DNA of 64,000 nt. It comes from Rhinopithecus roxellana. Lineage: Eukaryota; Chordata; Mammalia; Primates; Cercopithecidae. Numbering within the stretch: position 1 is the first letter of the stretch; every line of letters starts with the position of its first letter. Positions 1 through 11,560 of this stretch are shown here, one piece after another. Position numbers and translations under genes: made by a program. The stretch spans positions 77,086,563 through 77,150,562 of the forward strand of contig NC_044564.1 in assembly GCF_007565055.1 (NCBI RefSeq). The letters run 5' to 3'. The notes beneath the pieces were generated by a model. It had not been told where the DNA came from. It worked only from the letters and a program-made list of their open reading frames with translations, and did no database searches.

Positions 1-949
1 TTAATTCAAGATGGATTAGAGACTTAAATGTTAGACCTAATACTATAAAAACCCTAGAAGAAAACCTAGATAGTGCCATTCAGGACATAGGCATGGGCAA
101 GGACTTCATGTCTAAAACACCAAAAGCAATGGCAACAAAAGCCAAAATTGACAAATGGGATCTAATTAAACTAAAGAGCTTCTGCACAGCAAAAGAAACT
201 ACCATCAGAGTGAACAGGCAACCTACAGAATGGGAGAAAAGTTTTGCAATCTACTCATCTGACAAAGGGCTAATATCCAGAACCTACAAAGAACTCAAAC
301 AAATTTACAAGAAAAAAACAACCCCATCAAAAAGTGGGCAAAGGATATGAACAGACATTTCTCAAAAGAAGACATTCATACAGCCAACAGACACATGAAA
401 AAATGCTCATCATCACTGGCCATCAGAGAAATGCAAATCAAAACCACAATGAGATACCATCTCACACCAGTTAGAAGGCTAATCATTAAAAAGTCAGGAA
501 ACAACAGGTGCTGGAGAGGATGTGGAGAAATAGGAACACTTTTACACTGTTGGTGGGATTGTAAACTAGTTCAACCATTATAGAAAACAGTATGGCGATT
601 CCTCAAGGATCTAGAACTAGAAGTACCATATGACCCAGCCATCCCACTACTGGGTATATACCCAAAGGATTATAAATCATGCTGCTATAAAGACACATGC
701 ACACGTATGTTTATTGCGGCACTCTTCACAATAGCAAAGACTTGGAATCAACCCAAATGTCCATCTGTGACAGACTGGATTAAGAAAATGTGGCACATAT
801 ACACCATGGAATATTATGCAGCCATAAAAACGGATGAGTTTGCGTCCTTTGTAGGGACATGGATGCAGCTGGAAACCATCATTCTTAGCAAACTATCACA
901 AGAACAGAAAACCAAACACCGCATATTCTCACTCATAGGTGGGAACTGA
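1..949 (+). pseudogene. L1 ORF2 C-terminal remnant, broken
   Basis: ORF2 encodes the L1 endonuclease/reverse transcriptase; only the region after the RT core lies in the window. Readable pieces include 93-350 (region with KSFCTAKETTIRVNRQP), 347-583, containing the CX3CX7HX4C zinc-knuckle-like motif (CWRGCGEIGTLLHCWWDC), and 707-949, ending in the usual SLIGGN C-terminus. Breaks: a 4-bp deletion near 319-322 compared with the sister copy shifts the frame, and a TAG at 581-583 replaces a tryptophan codon. The same TAG is in the other L1 copy (62911-62913). Non-functional. Confidence 0.9.
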
Positions 950-999
950 ACAATGAAATCACTTGGACTCGGGAAGGGGAACATCACACATCGGGGCCT

Positions 1000-1028
1000 A
1001 TCATGGGGAGGGGGGAGGGGGGAGGGAT
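1000..1028 (+). other. G-rich polypurine tract of L1 3' UTR, G-quadruplex-like
   Basis: Four or more runs of at least four G separated by single A residues lie in the L1 3' UTR just after 'cctatcat'. This is the conserved L1 3' UTR polypurine tract. The equivalent stretch in the other copy (around 63331-63357) is interrupted by T and C substitutions and looks less able to form a quadruplex. Confidence 0.7.
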
Positions 1029-1289
1029 TGCATTGGGAGTTATACCTGATATAAATGACGAATTGATGGGTGCTGACGAGTTGATGGGTGCAGCACACCA
1101 ACAGGGCACAAGTATACATATGTAACAAACCTGCACGTTATGCACATGTACCCTAGAACTTAAAGTATAATAAAAATAAAAAAATAAAAGAGAGGTACCT
1201 GTAATCTTTTGTGACTCATATTATTGCTCTGAAATTTATCTCTAAGATATTAAAGTACAACAAAACACAAAAGAGTTTAAATGTTGTTT

Positions 1290-1412
1290 AATCATCTATT
1301 AGCTATATAAGGCTAGAGAATTTAGTTAACCTAAGTCTCAGTTTCCTTACACGTAAAGTGGGTATATTTTTTTCTGCCTCATTTGGTTCCTATTAGGATT
1401 ACATTAATTAAT
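1290..1412 (+). mobile_element. MIR fragment
   Basis: 'aacctaagtctcagtttcc' followed by 'gtaaagtgggtat' matches the MIR core segment that reads from 'cctcagtttcc' to 'gtaaaatggg'. It is strongly diverged and partial. Confidence 0.65.
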
Positions 1413-1510
1413 GTATAATTAATGTAGTGTAGATGTAATGTAATGTAGATGTAGTGTAATGTAGATGTAATGTAATATAGATGTATATGTATATGTAATG
1501 TAATGTAGAA
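1413..1510 (+). repeat. Imperfect tandem array of a 'tgtaatgtagatg' unit
   Basis: Units such as 'atgtaatgtagatg' and 'tagtgtaatgtagatg' recur about six times, with a short 'tgtatatgtatatg' patch near the end. It is a local low-complexity minisatellite attached to the end of the MIR. Confidence 0.75.
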
Positions 1511-2892
1511 TGCCATACACAAAATTCATACCCAAATATTGTGAGATGGGATTAAATTCGTACCTTAAATATCTTTTGCTGCTTTACCTCCCCTGCCAAT
1601 TTAGTCATTATAGGAAGATTTAGTGTCAGTAAATTTGTCTTACATCTGAAAACTAAACAGAAATTCTTCATGAAGATTGTCTTAGTTATAAAGTGTACCT
1701 TTAAATAAAATAGGTAAATTATAAATATTTATAATAAAGAAAAATTGAGAAAGCTACATTATGCAGCTTTTCCTGCTTTCAGGACAAAATTACTTGACTC
1801 TTCAATGGAAGCAGACTTGAACTCTGGCACTGGTAATCTACATAAAAAGCAACGGCCTCAACCATGGAGTTTATATTTTTCTAGAATTCCCTACACTCCT
1901 GACAAAAGAAAAGACAGCATCCTTTCAATATGCTGTCCATTTTGCCACCAGAACCTCAGTCTATCTTTGTGGCTATTACAGAGTCATCACCCCACCTTGC
2001 TATCCAACCCAACACCTCTATCCCTAAACGTACCATTTCCTAGAGACCCTTCCTCTGGGCCCAGAGGAATGAGTGGAAACTCTTGCTAAACTCTGGCTCA
2101 TTCTGCTCCCTTTGCTATTGCCTTTCCTAATTTATCACTTCTTATCTCACCCAGCCAATATAGTCATTGATTCAGAGAACTCTGGCAGCACTTCATCTAG
2201 AAATCTGTCCCTGATACCCCAGTCTAAATTAAAGTCTTCTTTCTGCCTTCTGTTCTATCCTTTCAAAATTTCTGTTATTGAACTTACCATGTTATTATGT
2301 GAAAATAGATTAATACATAGTGCCTAGCTGAGATAAGGGACTTGGTAATCATGTTGAATAAATAAATAAGAGTCAAGGCTGATATAAGAGCTCAGTATAT
2401 TGCATTTCCTAAAAACAGAAATGTTATCAATGGCATTTAGCTTTTCCAGGAGATGTTTACTACAACTTAATTAAAACAGAATTTCACTGAAATACAGTTC
2501 TGCTATGCTGTTAATGAAGCAGAATGAGAGCACACGCATTCTAACGTTTAGGTTTCATGCCATTTGCATTTTCTTGCTAGTTTACTTGGGAAGATAGCTG
2601 AGTAAAGGCTTTAGAATGGCAAACATCCCCAATCCAAAAAGTTTAGAAACAAAACATAGATATTATTAATTTATTTTATGAAATACAGTTTAATAGTTTT
2701 TCTAAGAGGTGAGGAGAAACCTGTTATTCTTAGCTCAAATAACATTCTTACAAATATGCGAAATATATGAATGTTTTAGAAAGAAGAATAAAGTTGCAAT
2801 GTAAGTTGTTCAGAAAGTAACTTGCAGACGTCCAGCTAATGAATGAGTTAGCCAGACAAGTTCCAGTTTTTGTTATTTAATCATAGACAGGA
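1511..2892. other. No gene; mostly unassigned sequence
   Basis: Open frames at 1745-2089 and 2073-2327 look like chance: no recognisable domain, no splice context. Around 2305-2370 'catagtgcctagctgag' followed by 'gttgaataaataaataag' resembles the 3' end of an L2/MIR-class element, but too weakly to call. Confidence 0.5.
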
Positions 2893-3528
2893 TGTTGATG
2901 GTTAATACTGAGTGTCAACTTGATTGGATTGAGGGATACAAAGTATTAATCCTGGGTGTGTCTGTGTGGGTGTTGCCAAAAGAGATTAACATTTGAGTCA
3001 GTGGGCTGGTGAAGGCAGATCCAACCTTAATTTGGGGGGTCAATTTAATCAACTTCCAGCAAAGATAAAGCAGGCAGAAAAAAAGTGAAAAGGAGAGAGA
3101 GACAGGCCCAGCCTCTCAGTCTACATCTTTCTCCCACGCTGGGTGCTTCCTGCCCTCGAGCATCAGATTCCAACTTCTTCAGTTTTGGGACTCGGACTGG
3201 CTCTCCTTGCCCCTTGGCTTGTAGACAGCCTATTGCATGACCTTGAGATCATGTAAGTTAGTACTTAATAAACTCTTTTGATATATTATATATATGTATG
3301 TATATATTATATTAATTAATGAAGTGTTAAAAAACCTTTTGCTCTTTAGACCATTGTATTAGTCAGGGTTCTCTTAGAGGGACAGAACTAATAGGATATA
3401 TATATATATTCTATTATACTATATATAGGATATCCTATTTGTATCCTATTAACCTATATACATCCTATTATCCTATATCCTATATATGTATATATGTGTA
3501 TATGTGTGTGTGCATGTATGTGTGTATC

Positions 3529-3567
<39 letters not shown>

Positions 3568-3608
3568 CCTATTACTTCTGTCCCTCTAAGAGAACCCTGA
3601 CTAATACA
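2893..3608 (+). mobile_element. Solitary LTR-like element (subfamily not determined), 3' end rearranged
   Basis: It begins 'tgatggttaatactgag' and ends 'ccctgactaatacaat', in the TG...CA style of mammalian LTRs, with 'taataaactctttt' near 3268 acting as a polyadenylation-signal region. I recognise the sequence as a common primate interspersed repeat but cannot name the subfamily with confidence. Between the A/T-rich part (from about 3280) and the true 3' end (3565-3608), a fold-back copy of the 3' end and a long microsatellite have been added. Confidence 0.6.
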
Positions 3609-3651
3609 ATGGTCTACAGAACAAAAGGTTTTTAACACTCCATTAATTAAT
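3311..3651. repeat. Large imperfect palindrome, about 97-bp arms, 145-bp spacer
   Basis: Left arm about 3311-3408 is the reverse complement of right arm about 3555-3651, with about five differences including one indel. The arms include the LTR 3' end ('tagtcagggttctct' against 'agagaaccctgacta') and about 45 bp of flank beyond it ('attaattaatg', 'gtgttaaaaa', 'cctttt'). The spacer is AT/GT microsatellite. Confidence 0.9.
3480..3568 (+). repeat. (TG)n/(TA)n microsatellite
   Basis: Long alternating runs: 'atgtgtgtgtg', a nine-unit (tg) run at 3530-3549, then (ta)n to 3566. It forms the loop of the palindrome. Confidence 0.92.
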
Positions 3652-3839
3652 GTAATGTATGATGTATTCAAACTTACTATTATTTGTCCAACTGTATAAA
3701 ACTGTAAATTACATGTACCGAAGTCAGAGGGCCCACAGATTTAATTCGAGAATTGACTCTCCCATACAACCACAATAAAAAGCACTTATTTATAGTGTAG
3801 ATCCAACATTTTCTTTTCCATTTTATGAATTACTTAACT

Positions 3840-3970
3840 TTGATGGATCTTAGTTTAGATGGGAACAATAAAAATACATATGCCAGCAGTGGTGTAAAGA
3901 TTACAAATGAGATAATACCTCTGATACGTGATAAAAATTAAACAACCTTCTTTCAGTCTACACAGTAAGT
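3840..3970 (+). mobile_element. Possible degraded MIR
   Basis: 'gatgggaacaataaaaata' followed by 'aaagattacaaatgagat' follows the order of the MIR 3' half. Weak match. Confidence 0.35.
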
Positions 3971-4219
3971 GTGTTGAGAGTGGCTTGAGAATGGATCAAA
4001 GTCTTCAGCAAATTATGGCTAATTCATTATTCTAATCTCTGTCAAATTAAGGAGGATTTTGAATGAACATCTATATTCATATAAACTGTGTAACTCTTGA
4101 TTTTGCTCTTTAATGTTCATAACATCCCATCAGTTGTTTATTTAGGCACCTGTACCGTTAGTACAAAACTAAGTATAAGCCAGTGTCATAAAGTAGACAA
4201 TTAAATCAAGTATCTAGAT

Positions 4220-4471
4220 TGGGTTTGCAATCTTTAGCCCACAGGTCAAATATAGCTTGCTGTCCATTTTATAAATAAAATTTTATTGGAACACAATCTA
4301 CACTCATGTATGTAAAACTGAGCATGACTGTATAGACAGACACTCATATATTATCGGTGGCTGCTTCTGTGCTGCTGCAGCAAGTTGAATAATTGCCATA
4401 GAGACCATATGGCCTACAAAGCCTAAAACATTTACTATCTATCCTTTTACAGAAAATGCTTGATGAGCCAT
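4220..4471 (+). mobile_element. hAT-Charlie MITE, MER20-like
   Basis: 'aaaattttattggaacaca', 'ggctgcttctgtgct', 'gagaccatatggcctacaa' and 'catttactatctatcc' are in the order expected of this non-autonomous DNA transposon. The subfamily name is from memory. It has no coding capacity, and the ends are eroded. Confidence 0.75.
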
Positions 4472-4935
4472 TGCAATTCGGGAATTTACACGATTTGGGA
4501 AAACAAAGCCATACTACAATTAAGAATGGCTTTACTTTATAGAAGAAGACAATTTTAAATGAGGGTATGATTTGGAATATAAATGCTGTACACTCGAGAT
4601 TAATTCAGAGTCTTTTAACAAAACTGAGATCAACTCTACTTTTCGCGTTTGTAACAATAGATGATTTCTATTTGGATTATTCAGAATAAACTTCAATTTA
4701 AAGGATTTCGACATTCAGGCTGCTTAAACCATAGAGTGGTAACCTAATGATTTTAGTCAGCATGATCAAACTGGGTTGAATTTCTGTATCTTCTCCATAA
4801 GTTACTTTAGCCATATGTTTGTCAGAGATCAATTAACTGGACATTAACAGTAGCTTCTTGGTAGAGTTTTCACACTTGTCATAGGTTTATGATTAAAATG
4901 ATAGTTTATTGTGAGATATTTTTATTTAAGGGAAT
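4472..4935. other. Unassigned sequence
   Basis: No repeat or gene recognised. Confidence 0.5.
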
Positions 4936-4945
4936 TATTTAGCCT

Positions 4946-5000
4946 CGTGTGTGTGTGTGTATGTGCGCGTGTGTGTGAGAGAGAGAGTGAGGGAGAGACA
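4946..5000 (+). repeat. (GT)n(GA)n microsatellite
   Basis: 'gtgtgtgtgtgtatgtgcgc' runs into 'gagagagagagtgaggg'. Confidence 0.9.
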
Positions 5001-5269
5001 AAAGTAAAAGTAAGATGCCATTCTATGTTATGTCCTGATTTCTCTTTCATTAGGTATTCAAGTACAGAAACACAAAGATTGAGCAATTATGACCATCTAG
5101 TTAAATGTCTTACATATTAAGAGCTCTCGGCAAATGTTTGATGATGGCAATACATCAAGTTTATTGTAGTTGATCTATGTAGCTAATTCATGGCAGTTAC
5201 CTATCTTGTTCTGTAAGAGAATTTTTAAAGGATTATATACATTCCTAAACATAATACAGAGTGCAAAAA

Positions 5270-5685
5270 GGAAAAAGAAAAGTCATACATAGTTCCACCA
5301 CACAGAGGAATGACTATTAACATTTCATTCTGAACAAGTTTGATATTCTCTGTGTCTCTGTGTTTCTCTCCATCTCTCTTAGCATCTATTACCCAAACCA
5401 CTTTGTCTCTGCTTTTTTTTCAGTTATAAATGCCTAAGTATACACTTACACACCATTAATTTTAGTATTCTAACATGGAAGAACGTTATAATTTATTTTT
5501 TAAATTCCCCATGGCTATTTACACACATTATACATTGTTCTAATTATTTGCAAGTGTAAGTAAAGCTGGAATATCTCCCAGAGACTCCTTTGTTCATATA
5601 TCTCTGACTGCCTTGATAATATAAATTCCCAGAGTAGAAATACTAGATTAAAGTAAATTTATTTATTTATTTTCTTACTTGCAGC
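5270..5685 (+). mobile_element. Ancient LINE-type fragment
   Basis: 'gttccaccacacagag', 'actattaacatttc' and 'cccagagtagaaatactag' resemble the repeated phrases of old L1M-class sequence ('...aattcccagaagtggaattactgg'). Heavily mutated, so the class is tentative. Confidence 0.4.
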
Positions 5686-7380
5686 TTCTGTAATCACTGC
5701 CACTCTTCTTTTTTCTCTTTGAATATAACCTTTGAATATTGAAAACATGTCAAAAGAGCAATACTTAGGACACCAGAAAGACTGGGCAAAGTTCTCACTC
5801 TCATTCCTAATTCAGAAATCCATAGATAAGAGTTGACACAAAAATATGCTCGAAAATCTTTGCATATCTGTACTGGGCCTAAAAAGTATTTATTCAAACA
5901 TACAGAACTTTAGCGGCATAGAAATCGGGAATGTATATTATTATTTCACATTTATTTCTTTGTGTACGTGAGAAGAATAATAGCAATATGCAAATACTTA
6001 CATTATGTCTAAAATAATGGGAGCAGATCTACTGTAGGTATTAAAATTACCAGAGAAATGGATTATGATGGCTTCCTAAAGGTTATTACATGGAAGAGGA
6101 AACAAAATAAATCATAAATATTACTTTACAAAGAATGAATATTTTTGGCTTGATTTAACTGAAATGGCCTTATGTTTCCTTTAAAGCATTTGTTCTCAGA
6201 TTTATAGCTTTTTTTTCAAAAATATTTTAAGTACATCTTTAAGGCATGAGTGATGCTGATTTTGCAAAGGAAGCAAATAAAATTTCTTAATTTCATTTTA
6301 AAATAAGGTAGTGTATTACATATTTACTGTAGTAGCTAAGACCCTGATTGCTTTATTTAGAAATAGATACAGTTATATGTTCTGTAAAACAGATAATAAA
6401 ATTGCCTACTGTCTAAAACAAATAATTTTTTCTTAACCAGGCTGCCTTAGCTCATATACTTACAGGTATTATATAAAAGTTCAGATTAATGTTTGTTCAA
6501 AAATTAAAGGGGAAAATGTGTATAATATTTATTCACTGAAAATAAAACATCAGCTTGTTTATCTAACTACCTTCAATGTAGAAAATGTGACTAATAAAAT
6601 ATTAAAAATGATCATTTGTTTTCATAAAAATCATGACGTACTAAAAATTGAGATGAATTGTACTTTTGATCATCCAAAAAATTGGTGATGCTGCCCCTTT
6701 CTGGCCTCACTGCCATTTACTATCTCTCTTTTTTATTCCAATTGTTGCCCTATTCTTCCTTTGGGGAATGATACCATGATATGAAAACAGGGTACAGCCT
6801 ACAGAATTTTCTAGTGGAATCAGGAAGATTTTACAGAGCATAAAGAAAGAATGAGATTGTCAAGGATTTGCATCTGGTTTCAAAGAGGGGCCAGACTCAG
6901 TAGTCAACAGACCTGGATGGTCTCTAAAAAGCAGCCAGATACAATATGGGAATAAGAAATACTTAAATATTTTTTTCTTAAACAATCTTTTTTTGCTACT
7001 GTGTGTTTCTACATATTTAGCCCCACAACCTCCAAAACAACTGCTATGTTCGATCAGTAAATATGGTAGTTTTGGTTCACATTTGTCCTAGAGATTTGAG
7101 AAATGAAGAATGTATTGATTTTTGGGATATCTGTGTCAAAACCTTCTTATGACTGAGGATGGGGTGATTAAGTTATACAGTCTTCCATGGTCCTGAATTA
7201 CAATAATTTCCTTAAAACGTGTATGTTAAATACAGGTAGAATAATAATATGTTTGTTAATAGGTCTCAAAGACTAATGCTAATCTGTGGCATATTTTTCA
7301 CTGTGCTTTGGTGAAAGGAGAAAATACAAACATTGAAAAATGTATAAATCCACATAGACATGTGAAAACAGAGAAAGTAA
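5686..7380. other. Unassigned AT-rich sequence
   Basis: No gene or repeat recognised. The 5694-5897 minus frame has no recognisable motif. Confidence 0.5.
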
Positions 7381-7383
7381 GAC

Positions 7384-7428
7384 ATACACACACACACAGA
7401 AAGAGAGAGAGAGAGAAGTGTGAGAATG
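7384..7428 (+). repeat. (AC)n(AG)n microsatellite
   Basis: 'acatacacacacacacaga' is followed by 'aagagagagagagagaag'. Confidence 0.9.
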
Positions 7429-9689
7429 CCAGATGTCTTTTCTAGAAAGATTATGCAATTTTTAAAAATGTTAATCTTCTAATGTAGAAATGTCTCTGTT
7501 CATAAATTGTATTTGGCAAAATAAAAAAAAAAAGGGCCCATTTGAGTGTTTGTCTGTTTCTCAGCTGAATAAGAAATTGATATTTTATATCGGTATCTCA
7601 ATATTTTTATTCATCTCCTGTGAATCCCAAGCAAATTGGAGAAGGGGTACCTTTGTCTAAAGTGTGATCCACCATTAATCTATACCTCCAGAGTAAGTAA
7701 GGAAAGGATGTTTGTGATTTAGTCACTGATTCTAGCAACCTGCAAATATATTTCTAGAGGTCTTCCAGCTGTTTGAGAGAATGTTTTATGTTTTTATATT
7801 GACAATTTAAAAAGTCTGTGTTTTTATCTACAATAACATTGATGTCAAGTAATACAATTATACTTGCCATGGACTAATCAAAAGAAGACTAATCAATTTA
7901 ATTCATTAAAAAAAGAATTAATGAACACATAGCAAATAGTACAAACAGATATTATAGAAGTTCACATTCAGAAAAGTAATGGGAGATATGAGTCCACAAT
8001 CACAAATTATGCTATTGAACACTATTGTTAAAACAAAACCCAAGAGCCTAAAATGCAGAAGCATAGTTGCCCATATTGTGGGCATTGACTTAATTTCTAG
8101 AAAACTAAATTATTTATTAAGTAATTTAATAATATTTGAAATTTAAATTTCCATTGCCTTGTACTCTGGCTTATATTTAATGTATAAATGAAATTTGAAG
8201 CCCAGCAGTAAAACTTTATGTCCAGGTGATGTCTGTGCATAGTTAAGTGGTATTTAAATAAAAACAATTTAGGTTTCATGATTTCACAAAATGCTTTGTT
8301 TTCCTTTAAAATATGTGTATTTTACTCAAATTAATCTGTCAATCATAAGTTCAACATAAAGATAAATTACCTTAAGAGTACTACAATATTAACCTGTTAG
8401 TCTAAAATAACATCATAAAATTATTTTATTACATTACTTTTTCAATAGAGAGTTCTGGGAATTCAAGATATTTGATTAGGAGATAGATAGAATTAGGAGA
8501 TAGAAAAAGTATAACTTTGAAGTTTTCTATGAATAGACTTGGGCGAGGCTCTAGGACAAGTGGCTCTGACAAAGGAAGAGGTATAGCAAGTCTCTCTCTT
8601 TAGAGTAAGGAACACCTATAGTAATATTAAAGAGCATGAATTATATACATTATTATCTCTGTAGTTATCAACTAAAACAAAGTTTGTAATCTTGTTATAT
8701 CCTTCCCTGAGGAGTTCTATAACATGTCCAAAAGAGCAAAGAACTCAAAAGATGAAAACAAGAAAGAACAAATCAGAATATTAGAATAACAGAGAAGTTC
8801 TCTATGACATTAAGTATAAAAGGCCGAGTTGCCCAAGTCTGAGTTTTTCCACACTCTCAAAGCATGTTCAAAAGTCATTTTATTCATTTCGTAAGGGTCC
8901 ATTTTATATAGAGTAGAATGGCATGGCTACCATGTCTTCTATCTGGCTCACACTGTTGTATGCAGTGACAAAAACAACATTTCAAATACAATTTTCAAAT
9001 AAACAATAAAATGTTGCTCTCTTCAAAAATGCTTTTTCTATATTGCTACATAAGTAAAGATGTAGAAATCTATTAAATGAATATTTGATTAATTAAGAAT
9101 TAGGAAATTCTGCTTAAAGACCCCAGATGAAAAATAGTAATAACTGACTGTCAAGAGCCTGAAAGAATTAATAAATACAAGAGATTACTATTTAGGTTAT
9201 GAGAAATAACGGGGTTTCAAAAAGAATTTGGGTGTGGATATAAACAAGCAATTAACATAGATGGGCAACAAAATGCCAGTAGTTATATGAAGAGGTACTT
9301 CTCGCACTAGTTATCAGAGAAGTCACAAATAAAGCAACAATAGGGTATCTTTTTGCCCACCTTTATGAAGAAGTCTCAAAGGCTACAGTCCTTATTTCCA
9401 AATTCTCAGAGATACCTATGTGGCTAATCTCATTTGCAGAGCAAGTATGATGTCCCTCACCCAATTGTTTGAGATTCTTCTTGTTGCAGTCTTCAAATTC
9501 AAAGGCATTCAAAACTTCCACTTATCCTATATAATCAAGACAATTCTCAAAAAGCATATCTTCTCATGTTAAATTTTCTATAAATCTTTCTATGGCAATT
9601 CAAGAGTTTGCATTTGTGTACACCTCACTCGAATTACATTTATACTATCAAAAGTAAATACCACTATTAACATATTTTCCCCTTTACCT
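7429..9689. other. Unassigned AT-rich sequence
   Basis: Nothing recognised. A run of 11 A at about 7522-7532 and a short 'aggagatagatagaattaggagatag' imperfect repeat near 8480 are the only patterned spots. Confidence 0.5.
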
Positions 9690-10720
9690 AGATACTGCCC
9701 ACATCAGTCTGTATCACTGAATACTCATTTTCAATTTAATGCTCATGAATTATCCTATTGTGTGAACAGGTCATAATTTTGAACAAAAAAATCCATATTT
9801 TACACCCTGATCTTATTTCCATTTTTGCCAATATGAATTATACAGCAATGACATCTTGTTACTAAATTTTTCTAGTACAAATTATTAGCAATAAAAATGT
9901 ATGGCCAAAGTGAGTACATTATAATATTCTTGATGCAAATTTCCAAATTATTGTTTTTAAAGGTTGTAGTAACTTAGACTTCCAGGGTATGAAAATATTC
10001 ATTTCTCACCTTGTCAAAAGCTGGGTGTTATGACTTGGATCATGTCTGCCCACAAAATTAATATGTTAAAGCACTAACCCCCCAGTACTCACAATGTGAC
10101 CATATTTGGAGATAGGATCTTTAAAGAGGTATTTAAGTTAAAATGAGGCCATTAAGATGGACCCTAATTCAATATGACGGTTGTCTTTATAAGATTAGAA
10201 AATTTGGATACACACATGTATAGAGGGAAAATAATATAAAGACACAGAAAGAAGATAGCAATGTATAAGCCAAGGAGAAACATCTGGAGCACAGCCTTCC
10301 CTCATGGCCCACAGAAGGAACCAGCCCTTCCAACACCGTGATCTCAAACTTTTAGGCTCCATAACTGTGAGAAAATATTTCTGTTGTTTAGCTCATACTG
10401 TCTGTGGCAGATTGTTATGGAAGCCCTAGCAAACTGATACACTGGGTATAATATATATTTTCTTTTTTGCCAATTTTATCATAAAACATATGGCACTGGC
10501 TTTTAAACATTTCTTTCATTAATAATGATGCTGATTATTTTCCTGTGATTGTTGTTCACTTTCCTGGGCATTATCTTTTTTCCATTGACTTCAAATTATA
10601 ATGTCATCCTCTAATAATATCATATATAAATGTGTTTGCTTCATCTCTTTCTATTCTGTTTCATTAATATTTACCTACACCATGTTAAGAGATAACAATG
10701 ATAAAGAAAATAGTAATAAT
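9690..10720 (-). mobile_element. Ancient LINE (L1M-type, minus) split by an MLT1 LTR
   Basis: The parts on either side of the LTR (9690-10025 and 10442-10720) read like minus-strand old L1: 'ttctcaccttgtcaaaag' before the LTR, 'cttttttgccaattttat' after it. That these phrases follow one another in L1M supports a single interrupted element. Strongly diverged. Confidence 0.4.
10026..10441 (+). mobile_element. Solitary MLT1-type LTR (ERVL-MaLR)
   Basis: Runs from 'tgttatgacttggatcatg' to 'ccctagcaaactgataca' in MLT1 order: 'aaagcactaaccccc', 'ccatatttggagatagg', 'ccataactgtgagaaa', 'atttctgttgttta'. It is bounded by a perfect 5-bp target duplication CTGGG (10021-10025 and 10442-10446), the size expected for ERVL-MaLR integration. 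There is no internal retroviral sequence, so it is a solo LTR. Confidence 0.93.
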
Positions 10721-11330
10721 TAGAGCTAACATTAGTGAGGATTTTACTAAGTCACTTCTTTCAGTAATTTACATTAATAACTCATTTAATCCCCATAGCA
10801 ACTGATATGGTTTGGATGTTTGTCCCCTCCAAATCTCATGTTGAAATGTGATTCCCAATGTTAGAAGTTGGGTCTGGTGGGAGGTGACTGGATTATGGGG
10901 GTGGATCCCTCATGGATGGTTTACCACCATGCCCTTGGTGATAAGTGAGTTACTTTGTGATCTGGTTGTTTAAGATTCTGGGACACCCCCACCCTTCTCT
11001 CTATCTTGCCCCTGCGTTGCCATGTGACATGCTTGCTCCCCCTTTACCTTTGCCATGATTGGAAGCTTCCTGAAGCCCTCACCAGGAGCAGATGCTACAG
11101 TCATCCTTACACAGCCTGCAGAACCCTGAGCCAATGAAACCTTTGTTCTTTATAAATTACCCAGCCTCAGGTATTCCTTTATAGCAATGCAAACAGGCTG
11201 ATACAGCAGCTCTGTGAAATAAGTAATACTTTTATCTGCATTTTTCTAATGAGACAACTGAGACACAGAGAAAAGATCACCAAGCCAGGATATAAATCCA
11301 TGCAGTAGGACTCCTAAATACTGAATATTC
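10721..11330 (-). mobile_element. MIR (minus), interrupted by an MSTA LTR
   Basis: Left part 10721-10802 ('agagctaacattagtgagg', 'taactcatttaatcccc') and right part 11211-11330 ('gacaactgagacacagag', 'gatcaccaagccaggatat') are consecutive MIR minus-strand segments. The LTR at 10803-11205 sits between them. Confidence 0.8.
10803..11205 (+). mobile_element. Solitary MSTA-type LTR (ERVL-MaLR)
   Basis: 'tgatatggtttggatgtttg', 'ggtctggtgggaggtgac', 'cagcctgcagaaccctgagc' and 'tttataaattacccagcctc' are in MST LTR order, ending 'gcaaacaggctgataca'. Target duplication gcaac (10798-10802) / gcagc (11206-11210) has one mismatch. Solo LTR with no internal region. Confidence 0.93.
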
Positions 11331-11344
11331 ACCTAAAATAACAA

Positions 11345-11560
11345 TAGTGACAACAATAACCAACATTTATTAAGCTTTCAGTATGTCTAAGGGATTTTAA
11401 AATGTTTTACATGCATTGACTCGTTCAACCCTTACAACATCTCTTAGAAATAAGCACTAATATTATCTTCAATGTATTGATTTAAAAAATGTCCATAACA
11501 CAGAAATGTGAAGAATTATACCTAGCACAACACATCTATGAAATAGCAAACCTATTTAAA
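11345..11560 (-). mobile_element. MIR (minus)
   Basis: 'aataaccaacatttattaag', 'gttttacatgcattgactc' and 'ttacaacatctcttagaaat' match MIR in reverse orientation. Confidence 0.75.

Larger units (their letters stand above)
1..1190 (+). mobile_element. 3' end of a young Old World monkey L1 (cut by window edge)
   Basis: The segment aligns by eye with 62328 onward of the full-length L1 at the other end of the window at about 96-97% identity. It covers the last third of ORF2, the 3' UTR and an A-rich tail after 'aaagtataataaaaat'. The 3' UTR has the duplicated 'gttgatgggtgctgac' / 'gttgatgggtgcagc' arrangement that I know from cercopithecid L1 and not from human L1. The element enters from outside the window, so its 5' end and target-site duplication cannot be judged. 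Flanking DNA after the tail differs from that of the other copy, so the two are separate insertions rather than one segmental duplication. Confidence 0.93.

Noticed and set aside
1745..2089. 114-codon frame
   Set aside because: No homology recognised; composition fits non-coding DNA.
3480..3671. Minus-strand frame with YIYIYIHTHTHT repeats
   Set aside because: Translation of a TA/TG microsatellite.
10026..11205. Two LTRs as ends of one provirus
   Set aside because: They belong to different families (MLT1 and MSTA), each with its own 5-bp target duplication, and no internal region lies between them.
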